Assembly: GCF_014647515.1 (NCBI RefSeq)
Contig: NZ_BMPI01000015.1
Span: 65,967-129,966 of the forward strand
Length of the DNA: 64,000 nucleotides
Reading direction: 5' to 3'
Source: Dactylosporangium sucinum
GTDB lineage: Bacteria > Actinomycetota > Actinomycetes > Mycobacteriales > Micromonosporaceae
Made by a program: the position numbers and the translations under genes. Shown here in pieces: positions 37,124 through 47,737 of this stretch (position 1 is the first letter of the stretch; the number at the start of each line of letters is the position of its first letter). The notes beneath the pieces were generated by a model. That model saw only the letters and a list, made by a program, of their open reading frames with translations, did not search any database and had not been told where the DNA came from.

Positions 37124-37552
37124 CTACTTTCCGGTGCCGGGGCCGCCGCCGCGGCCGCTGTTGCCGTCGCCGCGCCCGACCCAGCCGCTCCCGCCGACGG
37201 TCCCGGCGTAGCGGGTGTACGCGGTCCGCAGCGGCTCGACCAGGATGAGCGTCCCGGAGCCGTTCGGCTTGAGGACGACGGAGTCCTTGGAGTACCGCAG
37301 GTAGATCCCGGTCGCGTCGGCGTACTGCCCGGCGGGCGACCAGGCGCCAGTGATCTCCTTGGCGACGCGCGTCGGGGACTTCGTGCTGGTGTACGCGCGG
37401 GCGTCCGTGCCGAGGTCCCGGGTCACGGCCCGCTGGTAGTGGTTCGACACGTACGAGCGCGGCGAGAAGCTGCCGGAGAACACCGTGATCCCGCCGATGA
37501 GCAGGCCCACGGCGCCGAGGCAGGCCGCCATGATGTACCAGATCCGCCTCAT
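37124..37552 (-). CDS. DUF4247 protein
   Basis: 142 residues: one N-terminal membrane helix, an extracytoplasmic domain (YVSNHYQRAVTRDLG, IYLRYSKDSVVLKPNGSGT) and a Gly-rich end. It matches DUF4247, of unknown function. The ATG overlaps the DUF2617 stop (ATGA). Confidence 0.85.
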   Translation of the reverse strand: MRRIWYIMAACLGAVGLLIGGITVFSGSFSPRSYVSNHYQRAVTRDLGTDARAYTSTKSPTRVAKEITGAWSPAGQYADATGIYLRYSKDSVVLKPNGSGTLILVEPLRTAYTRYAGTVGGSGWVGRGDGNSGRGGGPGTGK

Positions 37553-38031
37553 GCCGCGGTCACCACCGTCTCTGTCGTGACCAGTTCCCCGGTCTGCGGG
37601 TAGGCGTGGGCCGTCCACCAGGCGGCGCCGCCCGGCACCGGCCGCGCGGCGAGCACGGTCAGCGCGTCGCGGGCGCCCGGGAAGGCCCCGGCCAGCGCGT
37701 GCTCCTCGGCCGCGGCGCGGCGGCGCAGCTGGTCGCACGCGGCGGCGAACGCGTCGCCGGCGAGGACCTGGACCTTCGCGGTGAAGGTGTACCCCGGGCG
37801 CGCGAACGACGCCGGCAGCCCGGCGGGCAGCGCGGGCAGGCAGGCGACCGTCTCGTCGACGTCGCGGAACCGGACCTGGTGCGAGGCGCCGAGCAGCCGC
37901 AGCACGACCGCCTCGCCGCCGGGCAGCGGCACGGTCAACGTCCGCAGCGCTGGCTGCGGCGGCAGGCCGAGCGCGAACCGCAGGTCGGCCGCGGTCGTGT
38001 CGATGTACGGCGTGTCGAGCGTGACGAGCAC
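37549..38031 (-). CDS. DUF2617 protein
   Basis: 160 residues, soluble, beginning VTLDTPYIDTTAADLRFALG and matching DUF2617. Function unknown. One base separates it from the DUF4178 stop; it overlaps DUF4247 by four bases. Confidence 0.85.
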   Translation of the reverse strand: MLVTLDTPYIDTTAADLRFALGLPPQPALRTLTVPLPGGEAVVLRLLGASHQVRFRDVDETVACLPALPAGLPASFARPGYTFTAKVQVLAGDAFAAACDQLRRRAAAEEHALAGAFPGARDALTVLAARPVPGGAAWWTAHAYPQTGELVTTETVVTAA

Positions 38032-38032
38032 C

Positions 38033-38656
38033 TCAGCCGCCCTGCGCCCACACGCGGACCTCGGAGCGCAGCAGCGTCTCGCCGCGGCCGACCTCCCACT
38101 TGTCGGCCTCGCCCGGCGCGGCCCAGGACTCGAACGACAGCAGCGCGCCGTCGCTCGACTCGTAGTCGGCGTACTTCGCGGTGCCGGAGGCCGCCAGCCC
38201 CGTGGTACCGCTGGAGGTGAACTTGGCTTTTCCGGACTCGTCCTTCGCGTAGCGCCGCCCGTCGAAGTCGATCGTCGCCGGACCCGGCGTCACGGTCGCC
38301 GACGGCACCTCGTGCCACAGCGACAGCTCCAGGTCGGGGTCCTCCTCGACGCTCAGCCACACCTTGCGGCCGCCGGTCGAGTCGTCGAGCAGGTGCTCGG
38401 TCCAGCCCCACGACTGCTCCGTGAAGTGCAGGCTGCCGCGCACGGTGTAGGTCGTGCCGCGGATCTCGACCAGGTCGCCCGCCTTGAGTTTGCGCGGGTC
38501 GCCGCGCAGCGCGTCCTCGCCGGTGTCGCGGAACGGGTCCTGCGGTCCGGCGGGTGCTGTCGGCGCCGCCGGTTTGCGGTTGCGCAGCAGCACGACGACG
38601 AGCACCGCGATGACGGCGAGCAGCACGACGACGAGGAGGATTACCAGGCCGGTCAC
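38033..38656 (-). CDS. DUF4178 protein
   Basis: 207 residues: an N-terminal membrane helix (3-22), then a DUF4178 beta-rich domain (LKAGDLVEIRGTTYTVRG, LHFTEQSWGWTEHLL, RYAKDESGKAKF). Function unknown. GTG is preceded by GAAGGA, and it leads the six-gene operon. Confidence 0.85.
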   Translation of the reverse strand: MTGLVILLVVVLLAVIAVLVVVLLRNRKPAAPTAPAGPQDPFRDTGEDALRGDPRKLKAGDLVEIRGTTYTVRGSLHFTEQSWGWTEHLLDDSTGGRKVWLSVEEDPDLELSLWHEVPSATVTPGPATIDFDGRRYAKDESGKAKFTSSGTTGLAASGTAKYADYESSDGALLSFESWAAPGEADKWEVGRGETLLRSEVRVWAQGG

Positions 38657-38800
38657 AGGGGGTCCTTCGCAGGCTCGGGAGATCCAATCTGGCCGCCGAG
38701 GGTAGCAAGTCCGCGCACGTTCGCGGCATAGCCGCGCGCGATTCGGTCAGGTTTTGGGCACCGCGACCCGAACTTGACGCCCGATGCCTACGGTTGATCA

Positions 38801-40105
38801 GTGGTTGACACCCAGCAGCGGGCGGACGAGCTCGTCGACGTCCTGGTCACCGAGTTCGGCGACCTCATGGCCCTCGACCCGGCCGCGTTCCGCCGGAAGT
38901 TCCGCAAGATGGCGGCCTCCCCGTTCGCGTTCTACCGCGGCAGCGCCTGCGTGTACTACGCCGACCTGCACACCCAGGACGACCCGTTCCTCGACGGGCG
39001 GACGTCGCGGGTGTGGATCCATGGCGACCTGCACGCGGAGAACTTCGGGACGTACCTGAACTCGGCCGGCGTCCTCGTCTTCAACGTGAACGACTTCGAC
39101 GAGGCCTACGTCGGGCCGTTCACCTGGGACCTCAAGCGGTTCGCGGCGAGCATCGCGCTCATCGGCTACGCGAAGGCGCTCTCGGACGCCGTCATCGGCG
39201 ACCTCGTGACGGGCTATGCGCGCACATACGTGCAGGAGCTGCGCGCGATCGCCGCCGGCGGCGAGGAGGCGATCGGCTCGCTGACGCTGGACACCACCGA
39301 CGGCGTGCTGCGCGACGTGCTGCAGCGGGCCCGCCTGAACACGCGCGTCGGCCTGCTCGACGAGCAGACGGTCATCGAGGACTACGACCGCCGGTTCATG
39401 ATGTCCGACGGCGTCTACCAGGTCGACGAGGCGATGCGCGCCGACGTCGAGGCGGCGTTCGCCGACTACCTCCCGACGCTGCCCACGCTGGACGCCGCGC
39501 GGCCCGAGCAGTACAAAATCAAGGACATCGTGATGCGCAAGGGCGTCGGCATCGGCTCGGCCGGCCTGCCCAGCTACAACGTGCTGCTGGAGGGCCACAC
39601 GCAGGCCCTGGAGAACGACGTCATCATCTACATGAAGCAGGGCCAGACCCCGGCGGTCTCCCGGTGGATCGACGACCCGCAGGTCAAGGGCTACTTCAAG
39701 CACCAGGGCCACCGCACCAGCGAGTCGCAGCGCGCCCTGCAGGCCCACGCGGACGTCTGGGCCGGCCACACGGTGCTGCGCGGGGTGGGCCAGGTGGTGG
39801 CCGAGGTCTCGCCGTACGCCGCGGACCTGGACTGGAGCGACGTCAACGAGCTGGCCGACCTGTCGAGCGTGACGAACTACCTGGGCCGCGCGACGGCGCG
39901 CATGCACTCGGTCGCCGACGACGAGTCGAGCCACGATTTGGTCGACTTCTCGACGGAGGAGGCGATCGTGGCGGCCATCGACCGCGACGAGCCGGGCTTC
40001 ACGGCGGCGCTGGTGGAGTTCGCACACGAGTACGGCGCCCGCGCCCGGGCGGACCACCAGATCTTCGTGGACCTCTTCCGCAACGGCAAGCTCCCGGGCC
40101 TGTAG
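38801..40105 (+). CDS. DUF2252 protein, kinase-like fold
   Basis: 434 residues. WIHGDLHAENFG and FNVNDFDEAYVGPFTWDLKR mirror the catalytic and metal loops of aminoglycoside-phosphotransferase-type kinases, so phosphotransfer is plausible though DUF2252 is uncharacterised. GTG follows TACGGT by six bases, a leaderless start. The gene ends just before a 26-base inverted repeat. Confidence 0.85.
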   Translation: MVDTQQRADELVDVLVTEFGDLMALDPAAFRRKFRKMAASPFAFYRGSACVYYADLHTQDDPFLDGRTSRVWIHGDLHAENFGTYLNSAGVLVFNVNDFDEAYVGPFTWDLKRFAASIALIGYAKALSDAVIGDLVTGYARTYVQELRAIAAGGEEAIGSLTLDTTDGVLRDVLQRARLNTRVGLLDEQTVIEDYDRRFMMSDGVYQVDEAMRADVEAAFADYLPTLPTLDAARPEQYKIKDIVMRKGVGIGSAGLPSYNVLLEGHTQALENDVIIYMKQGQTPAVSRWIDDPQVKGYFKHQGHRTSESQRALQAHADVWAGHTVLRGVGQVVAEVSPYAADLDWSDVNELADLSSVTNYLGRATARMHSVADDESSHDLVDFSTEEAIVAAIDRDEPGFTAALVEFAHEYGARARADHQIFVDLFRNGKLPGL

Positions 40106-40161
40106 CCGGAGCCACCCGGCCACCAGGCCCCGCCGGGTGAGGTGGCCACGCGTCTGCATGC

Positions 40162-40222
40162 GCTTCGTGATCACGGACGTTTCCGTGTCGTATGCGCACG
40201 GAAGCTTCCGTGATCATGAAGC
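40162..40222. repeat. 26-base inverted repeat between convergent genes
   Basis: Arms 40162-40187 and 40197-40222 pair with three mismatches over 26 bases and a nine-base spacer. Each arm carries TGATCA and an inner CGG/TTCCG. It lies between DUF2252 and argG ends, the same setting as the repeats at 12.0 and 16.0 kb but of unrelated sequence. Confidence 0.75.
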
Positions 40223-40250
40223 ACCCTCCCAGCCGCCGCGGATGCTGCCG

Positions 40251-42350
<2,100 letters not shown>

Positions 42351-42361
<11 letters not shown>

Positions 42362-43208
42362 CGAGGGCGGCGGCGAAGGCGGCCACCGCGGGGTGGGTGG
42401 CCGTGCCGGCCCGGTACGCGAGGCGGGTGCGGCGGCGGGTCGGCAGCGGGGTCAGCACCACGCCGGCCGGGAGCGGGTCGGCCGCCAGCTCGGGGACGAG
42501 CGCCACGCCCTGCCCGGCGGCGACGAATGCCAGCACCGTCGCGAAATCGTCGGCATGATGACGGGCGCGCGGGGTGAAGCCGGCCGCCCCGCAGACGCGG
42601 ATCGTCATCGCGTGGCACAGGGTGCCCGGCGTGGCGAGGATCCACTGGTGGTCGCGGCACTCCGGCAGGGTCAGCGCCGACCGGGCGGCGACGAAGATGG
42701 TCTCGTCGCGCAGCGGTGACGTCTCCAGCGACGGGTCCGCCTCGATCGGCACCAGGTCGTAGTCGTGCACGAGCGCGACGTCGAGGGTGCCGTCGCGCAG
42801 CTTCGGCGGTACCGCTGCAGGATCCAGCTCCTCGACGGACAGCTCCAGGCCCGGGTGCGCCGACGCCACGGCGACCAGCGCCGGGGGCAGCAACGTGCGC
42901 ATCGCGGTCGGGAAGGCGCCGATGCGCAGCGGGCCGGTCAGGCCGGTGCGGGTGGCGGCCACGGCCGCGGTCGCCCGCTCCAGCGCGGCCAGGACCTCCT
43001 CGGCGTGCGCCACCAGCACCCGGCCGGCCGGGGTCAGCTCGACGCGCCGGCCCGTGCGGGTCAGCAGCGCGGCGCCGGCCTCCCGTTCCAGCCCGGTGAG
43101 CTGCTGGGAGACGGCCGACGGCGTGTAGGCGTTGGCGGTGGCGACGGCGGCGATCGTGCCGCGGTGGGCCAGTTCGCGCAGCAGGCGGAGCTTCCGGACG
43201 TCGAGCAT
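42351..43208 (-). CDS. LysR-family transcriptional regulator
   Basis: 285 residues: winged HTH (YTPSAVSQQLTGLEREAGAA) and a periplasmic-binding-like effector domain. It is divergent from the DapA-like gene, its likely target. TAAGCT ends six bases before the ATG, and a perfect T-N11-A box overlaps both, indicating autoregulation. Confidence 0.9.
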
Positions 43209-43225
43209 CAGTTCAGCTTATGCTC
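43203..43225. promoter_or_regulatory. LysR-type T-N11-A box
   Basis: GAGCAT (43203-43208), 11 bases, ATGCTC (43220-43225): the canonical LysR box. It covers the LysR start codon and -10 box and lies in the promoter region of the divergent DapA-like gene (possible -10 TATGCT at 43219-43224). Confidence 0.65.
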
Positions 43226-43278
43226 GACGGTACCAACGTGAAATGGAATTGAAGCTCGGCACCCGGCAGGCTGGGTTC

Positions 43279-44148
43279 ATGGATGGCATCTATGTCCCGT
43301 TGATTACGCCTTTCGATGCTGCTGGCTCGGTCGACTTCGACGCCCTGCACGATCTCGCCGGATCGCTGCTCGCGGACGGGGTGGCCGGGTTCGTCGCGCT
43401 GGGCACGACGGGCGAGCCGGCGACCCTGTCCGAGGCCGAGCGCGACGAGGTGGTGGCCGTCTGCGCGAAGCTGGGGGCGCCGCTGCTCGTCGGGGCGGGC
43501 GGCTCCGGCACGGACGCCACGATCGAGGCGGTCCGCCGGCTGCCGTCCGGGGTGACGGCGATGGTGATGGTGCCGCCGTACCTCAGGCCCGGCCCCGCCG
43601 GCGTGCTGGCCCACTTCCGCGCCGTGGCGGCGGCGTCGCCGGTGCCGATCGTCGTCTATCACGTGCCGTACCGCACCGGGCAGGCGCTGGATACGCCGAC
43701 GCTGCTCGAACTGGCCGCGATCCCCGGCGTCGCCGGCCTGAAGCTGGCCGGCGGCCCGATCTCCGGCGACACGATCGAGCTGCTCGGCGCGGTCCCCGCC
43801 GGGTTCTCGGTGCTCGGCGGGGACGACGCCGTGATCTCCCCGCTGCTGGCGCTCGGCGCTTGCGGCGGCATCCTCGCGTCGGCGCACGTCGACACCGCGG
43901 CATTCGTCGAGCTGCATGCCGCCTGGCGGGCCGGCGACGTGGGCCGCGCCCGGCCGCTCGGGCACCGGCTGGCCGGCCTCGCCCGGGCGCTCTTCGCCGA
44001 GCCGAACCCGGCCGTGATCAAGGCCGTCCTGCACGCGGAGGGACGGATCCCGTCGCCGGCGGTGCGGCTGCCGCTGCTTCCGGCGTCACCGGAGGCACTC
44101 GCGGCAGTGGCACGTTTCCGGGAGTTGCACCGGCCGGCCCGCTTCTAA
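43279..44148 (+). CDS. DapA-family aldolase/synthase
   Basis: 289 residues, a DHDPS/NAL-type TIM barrel: GTTGEPATLSEAER, Tyr in VYHVPYRTG and Schiff-base Lys in AGLKLAGG. The TT-x-E pyruvate-binding motif suits a pyruvate-dependent lyase or synthase; because of the dedicated LysR regulator and lone position it may be catabolic rather than lysine biosynthetic. A start at 43243 is possible. Confidence 0.8.
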   Translation: MDGIYVPLITPFDAAGSVDFDALHDLAGSLLADGVAGFVALGTTGEPATLSEAERDEVVAVCAKLGAPLLVGAGGSGTDATIEAVRRLPSGVTAMVMVPPYLRPGPAGVLAHFRAVAAASPVPIVVYHVPYRTGQALDTPTLLELAAIPGVAGLKLAGGPISGDTIELLGAVPAGFSVLGGDDAVISPLLALGACGGILASAHVDTAAFVELHAAWRAGDVGRARPLGHRLAGLARALFAEPNPAVIKAVLHAEGRIPSPAVRLPLLPASPEALAAVARFRELHRPARF

Positions 44149-44150
44149 CG

Positions 44151-44180
44151 TTGGTGTCATCGCAGGGAGCGATACACCAA
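44151..44180 (+). promoter_or_regulatory. hairpin at the 5' end of the acidic-protein transcript
   Basis: TTGGTGTCATCGC (44151-44163) pairs with GCGATACACCAA (44169-44180) with one bulged C and loop AGGGA. A -10-like TAACGT (44146-44151) precedes it. It may be an operator, a 5' RNA structure or the dapA-like terminator. Confidence 0.5.
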
Positions 44181-44199
44181 CACAGTCCAGGGGGACGAC

Positions 44200-44598
44200 A
44201 TGAGCGACTACGACGGCGGCATCGACTACGGCCACTACGAGGCCGGCGAGGACCACCAGGCGGTCGACCAGCTGCACCAGGAGCACGCGGCCGAGGCGGA
44301 CCACCAGAGCGACTACAACGTCTACGAGCAGGACACCGAGTCGGCCGAGTCGACGGACTTCCAGCAGGGTCGCCACGTCGAGTTCGAGGACCCGTCGGGG
44401 GCCCGCTACGAGGAGACCGAGTACACGAACTACAGCCACGACGAGTACGACTCGAACCACGTCTTCGCGGCCGAGGGCTCCGAGTCCTCGCACACCGCGG
44501 AGTACGACGAGCTCGACGCGCTCAAGGCCCGCTTCGACTCGGCCTTCGTCGAGGGCACCCAGTACCACGGCGGCGACTACGAGATCGCGGCCAAGTAA
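44200..44598 (+). CDS. small very acidic Tyr/His/Glu/Asp-rich protein, copy 1
   Basis: 132 residues, no signal peptide or membrane segment, unusually rich in D, E, Y, H and Q with few basic residues. It aligns without gaps to the product of 54210-54611 over most of its length, sharing NVYEQDTE, AESTDFQQGR, TNYSHD and HVFAAEGSESSH. I know no function. ATG follows AGGGGGA. The upstream TAACGT-TGGT motif has a counterpart before copy 2. Confidence 0.85.
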   Translation: MSDYDGGIDYGHYEAGEDHQAVDQLHQEHAAEADHQSDYNVYEQDTESAESTDFQQGRHVEFEDPSGARYEETEYTNYSHDEYDSNHVFAAEGSESSHTAEYDELDALKARFDSAFVEGTQYHGGDYEIAAK

Positions 44599-44637
44599 GG
44601 CCCTCCCAGCAGCACTCCACCCCTGGCGTGCGGCCGG

Positions 44638-45066
44638 TCACCCGAGCGGTGGCCGGCCTTCGCCGTCTTCGCCCTCCTCGCGGCGGCGCAGCTCGTCCTC
44701 GCGCCGGCGTAGGTCGGCCTCCCACTTGGAGAACATCTCCTCGTCGTCGCGCCGGCTCTTGGCGAGGCCCCGCAGGAACTCGGGGTCGTCGTCGGGCGCT
44801 CGCTGCGGGCGGGTCGCCTCCGGGAAGCCGCTGCCGGGCCGCCAGGCCGCGCCGGGCCGCGCCCCGGCCCGCTGCGGACGGCCCGCGACGAACCAGACGA
44901 TCGCGCCGACGGGCGAGAACAGCAGGATGATGAACACCCAGGCGATCTTGGGCAGGTTGCGGACCTCGTCCTCGTCCGTCGACAGGCAGTCGATGAGCGC
45001 GACGACGAGCAGCGCGAGGTTGACGAGGAACAACAGTCCGTAGAGGCGCACCACGCGCCACATCAT
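44638..45066 (-). CDS. PLDc_N-type membrane protein
   Basis: 142 residues: two membrane helices (about 8-27, 40-62) with the PLD-N-like pattern KIAWVFIILLFSPVGAIVWFVAGR, then a charged coiled tail (SKWEADLRRREDELRRREE). Function unknown; homologues are often envelope-stress or cell-division associated. Confidence 0.8.
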   Translation of the reverse strand: MMWRVVRLYGLLFLVNLALLVVALIDCLSTDEDEVRNLPKIAWVFIILLFSPVGAIVWFVAGRPQRAGARPGAAWRPGSGFPEATRPQRAPDDDPEFLRGLAKSRRDDEEMFSKWEADLRRREDELRRREEGEDGEGRPPLG

Positions 45067-45186
45067 GCCGGACGCGCCCGCTCCTGTCCGCCCCGGTTCC
45101 GGCCGCCCTCGTGCAGGCTTCTCCCGACCTCGGCCGTGATGCTCCGGACGGCCGAAGCGGCAGCGGTGCTGGAGCGGCTCGCCGGC

Positions 45187-45789
45187 TCAGAGTGAGCGCG
45201 CTTCGGCGCCGATCGTCGTGTCGGTGCCGTGCCCGGTGTGGACCACCGTGTCCGGGGGCAGCGTCAGCAGCCGCGTGCGGATCGACTCGAGGATCGTCGG
45301 CTTGTCCGAGAATGATCGGCCCGTCGCGCCCGGCCCGCCCTGGAACAGCGTGTCGCCCGAGAAGACGACGCCGAGCGCCGGTGCGTACAGGCAGACGGCG
45401 CCGGGGCTGTGACCGGGCGTGTGCAGCACCGTCAGCTCCACGCCGCCGGCGGAGATCTGCTGCCCGTCGGCCAGGTGGGTGTCCGGCTCCACGTCCGGGT
45501 GCTTCATGTGCCACAGCGTCAGGTCGCCCGGGTGCAGCAGCATCGGCGCCCCGGTGCGCAGCGCGAGCGCCGGGGCGGCGTCGATGTGGTCGTCGTGGCC
45601 GTGCGTGCAGACGATCGCCACGACCCGCCGGTGCCCGACGGCGTGCAGGATCGCGTCCTCGTCGTGCGCGGCGTCGATGACGACCACCTCGTCGTCGTCG
45701 CCGACGATCCACACGTTGTTGTCGACGTCGAACGTCTCCCCGTCGAGCGAGAACGTCCCCGACGTCACCACCCGGTCGATGCGCGCCAT
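45187..45789 (-). CDS. MBL-fold hydrolase (glyoxalase II-like)
   Basis: 200 residues with THGHDDHIDA, HTPGHSPGAVC, FSGDTLF and GHGTDTTIG metal ligands. It probably hydrolyses a thioester such as S-lactoyl or related conjugates, in the cytoplasm. TACGGT ends six bases before the ATG, a leaderless start. Confidence 0.88.
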   Translation of the reverse strand: MARIDRVVTSGTFSLDGETFDVDNNVWIVGDDDEVVVIDAAHDEDAILHAVGHRRVVAIVCTHGHDDHIDAAPALALRTGAPMLLHPGDLTLWHMKHPDVEPDTHLADGQQISAGGVELTVLHTPGHSPGAVCLYAPALGVVFSGDTLFQGGPGATGRSFSDKPTILESIRTRLLTLPPDTVVHTGHGTDTTIGAEARSL

Positions 45790-45822
45790 AGCCTTACCGT
45801 ATGCGCTCGGCCCGGCCGGCGC

Positions 45823-46038
45823 TCACCCTTCGAGAGCGGCTCGCCGGCGCCGCCGCACGTACGGCAGCACGAACATGTACAGCCCGGTGACGAGCAGCAG
45901 CCCGAGCGGCAGCAGGGGCGTGAGCGTGATCCAGACGGCCGGCTCCTCCTGCGCCACGACGACCACGGTGACGATCACGACGCTGAGCGTGAACGCGATC
46001 GACGTCCACCGGTGAAACTGCCGGATGCCCTTGCTCAT
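45823..46038 (-). CDS. small two-helix membrane protein
   Basis: 71 residues: SKGIRQFHRWTSIAF then two membrane helices (about 13-30, 37-58) and a basic end. The HRW start resembles small PepSY/cytochrome-associated membrane proteins, but I cannot assign it. ATG follows GGGAGG. Confidence 0.65.
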   Translation of the reverse strand: MSKGIRQFHRWTSIAFTLSVVIVTVVVVAQEEPAVWITLTPLLPLGLLLVTGLYMFVLPYVRRRRRAALEG

Positions 46039-46295
46039 GGCGACCTCCCTCGGGACCGCCGGCGACCTGCCGGGCGGAACGTCCGGGAGTCACGCTAGGC
46101 GTGCGAGCAGGGCGGACGCTTCTCGAATCCTGCCCGGTCCGTGGCCGCCGACCGGCGATCACCGACCTGCTCGCAGAGCTCGGCCGGGAGACCGTCCGGC
46201 GGCCCGGGACCGGGCCCGGGTCACGGCCAGGCGGTCCTCCGGGTCCGGGTGGTGCGGGACGGGTGCGGGGCCGGAGCGGGGCGGTGCGAGCAGTC

Positions 46296-47735
46296 ATGGC
46301 GACGCTCGGCACGCCGAAACAGAAGCGCGTGACCGCCGATCCGATCCTGCACCTGCTCCGCCGGGCCACGTACGGGCCGACGCCCGACGCCGAGCGCGAA
46401 CTGCGCAGCCTGGGCGCCACCGCGTGGCTCGACCGGCAGCTCAGCCCCGCGTCGATCGACGACAGCGCCTGCGACGCCGTGCTCCAGCGGTACAACCTGA
46501 TCAACAAGGGCATCGGGGAGCTCCGCGCGGGGGTGATCAAGTCCGGCGCCTGGGACGCCATGCAGCAGCTCGGCAGCGCGGCCGTCGCGCGGGCGGCGTG
46601 GAGCAAGCGGCAGCTCTTCGAGCTGATGGTCGATTTCTGGTCGAACCACCTCAACGTCACCTGCCCGTCGAGCGGCGTGTGGGACAGCCGGGTCGCCTAC
46701 GACCTGCTCGTCCGCAAGCACGCGCTGGGGCGCTTCGCCGACCTGCTCAAGGCGAGCATGACGGCGCCGGCCATGTTGACGTACCTCGACAACCGTTCGT
46801 CGACCAGGGCCAAACCCAACGAGAACTACGCCCGGGAGCTCATGGAGCTGCACACGGTCGGGCTGGTGTACTCCGAGGCCGACGTGCAGGACGCCGCGCG
46901 GCTGCTCACCGGGCTGACCGTCGACAAGTCCACCGGGCTGTACAGGTTCGACGCCAACCAGCACGCGACCGGCGCCGTCACCGTCCTCGGCTGGCGGCAC
47001 GACAACGCGACCGCCGGCGGCGGCGAGGCGGCGGCGCTCGCGTTCGCCGACATGCTCGCCATGCACCCGGCGACCGCCGAGCGCATCGCACGGAAGCTCT
47101 GCACGAGGTTCGTGTCGGACGAGCCGCCGGCCACCCTGGTCAGCACGTTGACGAAGGTCTATCTCGCCGAGAAGACGGCGATCGCTCCGGTGCTGCGGGC
47201 GCTGTTCGCATCGGCCGACTTCGCGGCATCGGCCGGCACCAAGCTCCGCACGCCGTTCGAGGACCTCGTCGGCGTCGTGCGCGTGCTCGGGCTGCAGCCC
47301 GAACCGGCCGGCACCGACGGCGTGCGCGGGCTCTACAACTACCTGGTCGACGCCGGCCACGCGCCGATGCGCTGGTCGCCGCCGAACGGGTACCCGGACG
47401 TCGCCGCCGCCTGGGCCGCCCCCTCGGGCTTCCTGATCCGCTGGAACGCGCACCTCAACCTGGCCGCCGGCTGGTACCCGAAGCAGCTCACGCGGCCGGC
47501 GTCGATGCTGCGGTACCTCGTGCCGACGCTGCCCGCCACGCACGGCGCGCTCGTCGACGCGCTCGCCACCCGGCTCGTCGGCGCGCCGCTGCCGGCCGCC
47601 CACACCGCGGCGCTGCTGGAGTTCGTCGGCAAGACCGCGGCGAGCCCGCTGAAGGCGACCGACAAGGCCGTCACCGGCAAGCTGCCGCACCTCGTCGCCA
47701 TGATCCTCGACTCGCCCCACTATCTGGCCAGGTGA
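46296..47735 (+). CDS. DUF1800 protein
   Basis: 479 residues with DUF1800 motifs (HLLRRATYGPTPD, FWSNHLNV, NENYARELMELHTVG). Function unknown; nearly always paired with DUF1501, as here. The ATG at 46296 matches family length; a GTG 65 codons upstream would add an Arg/Gly/Pro-rich stretch that looks non-coding. Confidence 0.85.
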   Translation: MATLGTPKQKRVTADPILHLLRRATYGPTPDAERELRSLGATAWLDRQLSPASIDDSACDAVLQRYNLINKGIGELRAGVIKSGAWDAMQQLGSAAVARAAWSKRQLFELMVDFWSNHLNVTCPSSGVWDSRVAYDLLVRKHALGRFADLLKASMTAPAMLTYLDNRSSTRAKPNENYARELMELHTVGLVYSEADVQDAARLLTGLTVDKSTGLYRFDANQHATGAVTVLGWRHDNATAGGGEAAALAFADMLAMHPATAERIARKLCTRFVSDEPPATLVSTLTKVYLAEKTAIAPVLRALFASADFAASAGTKLRTPFEDLVGVVRVLGLQPEPAGTDGVRGLYNYLVDAGHAPMRWSPPNGYPDVAAAWAAPSGFLIRWNAHLNLAAGWYPKQLTRPASMLRYLVPTLPATHGALVDALATRLVGAPLPAAHTAALLEFVGKTAASPLKATDKAVTGKLPHLVAMILDSPHYLAR

Positions 47736-47737
47736 CC

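Noticed and set aside
46101..46295. N-terminal extension of the DUF1800 protein from a GTG
   Set aside because: The added 65 residues become Arg/Gly/Pro-rich and fall outside normal family length; a leaderless-like TAGGC is too close to the GTG.
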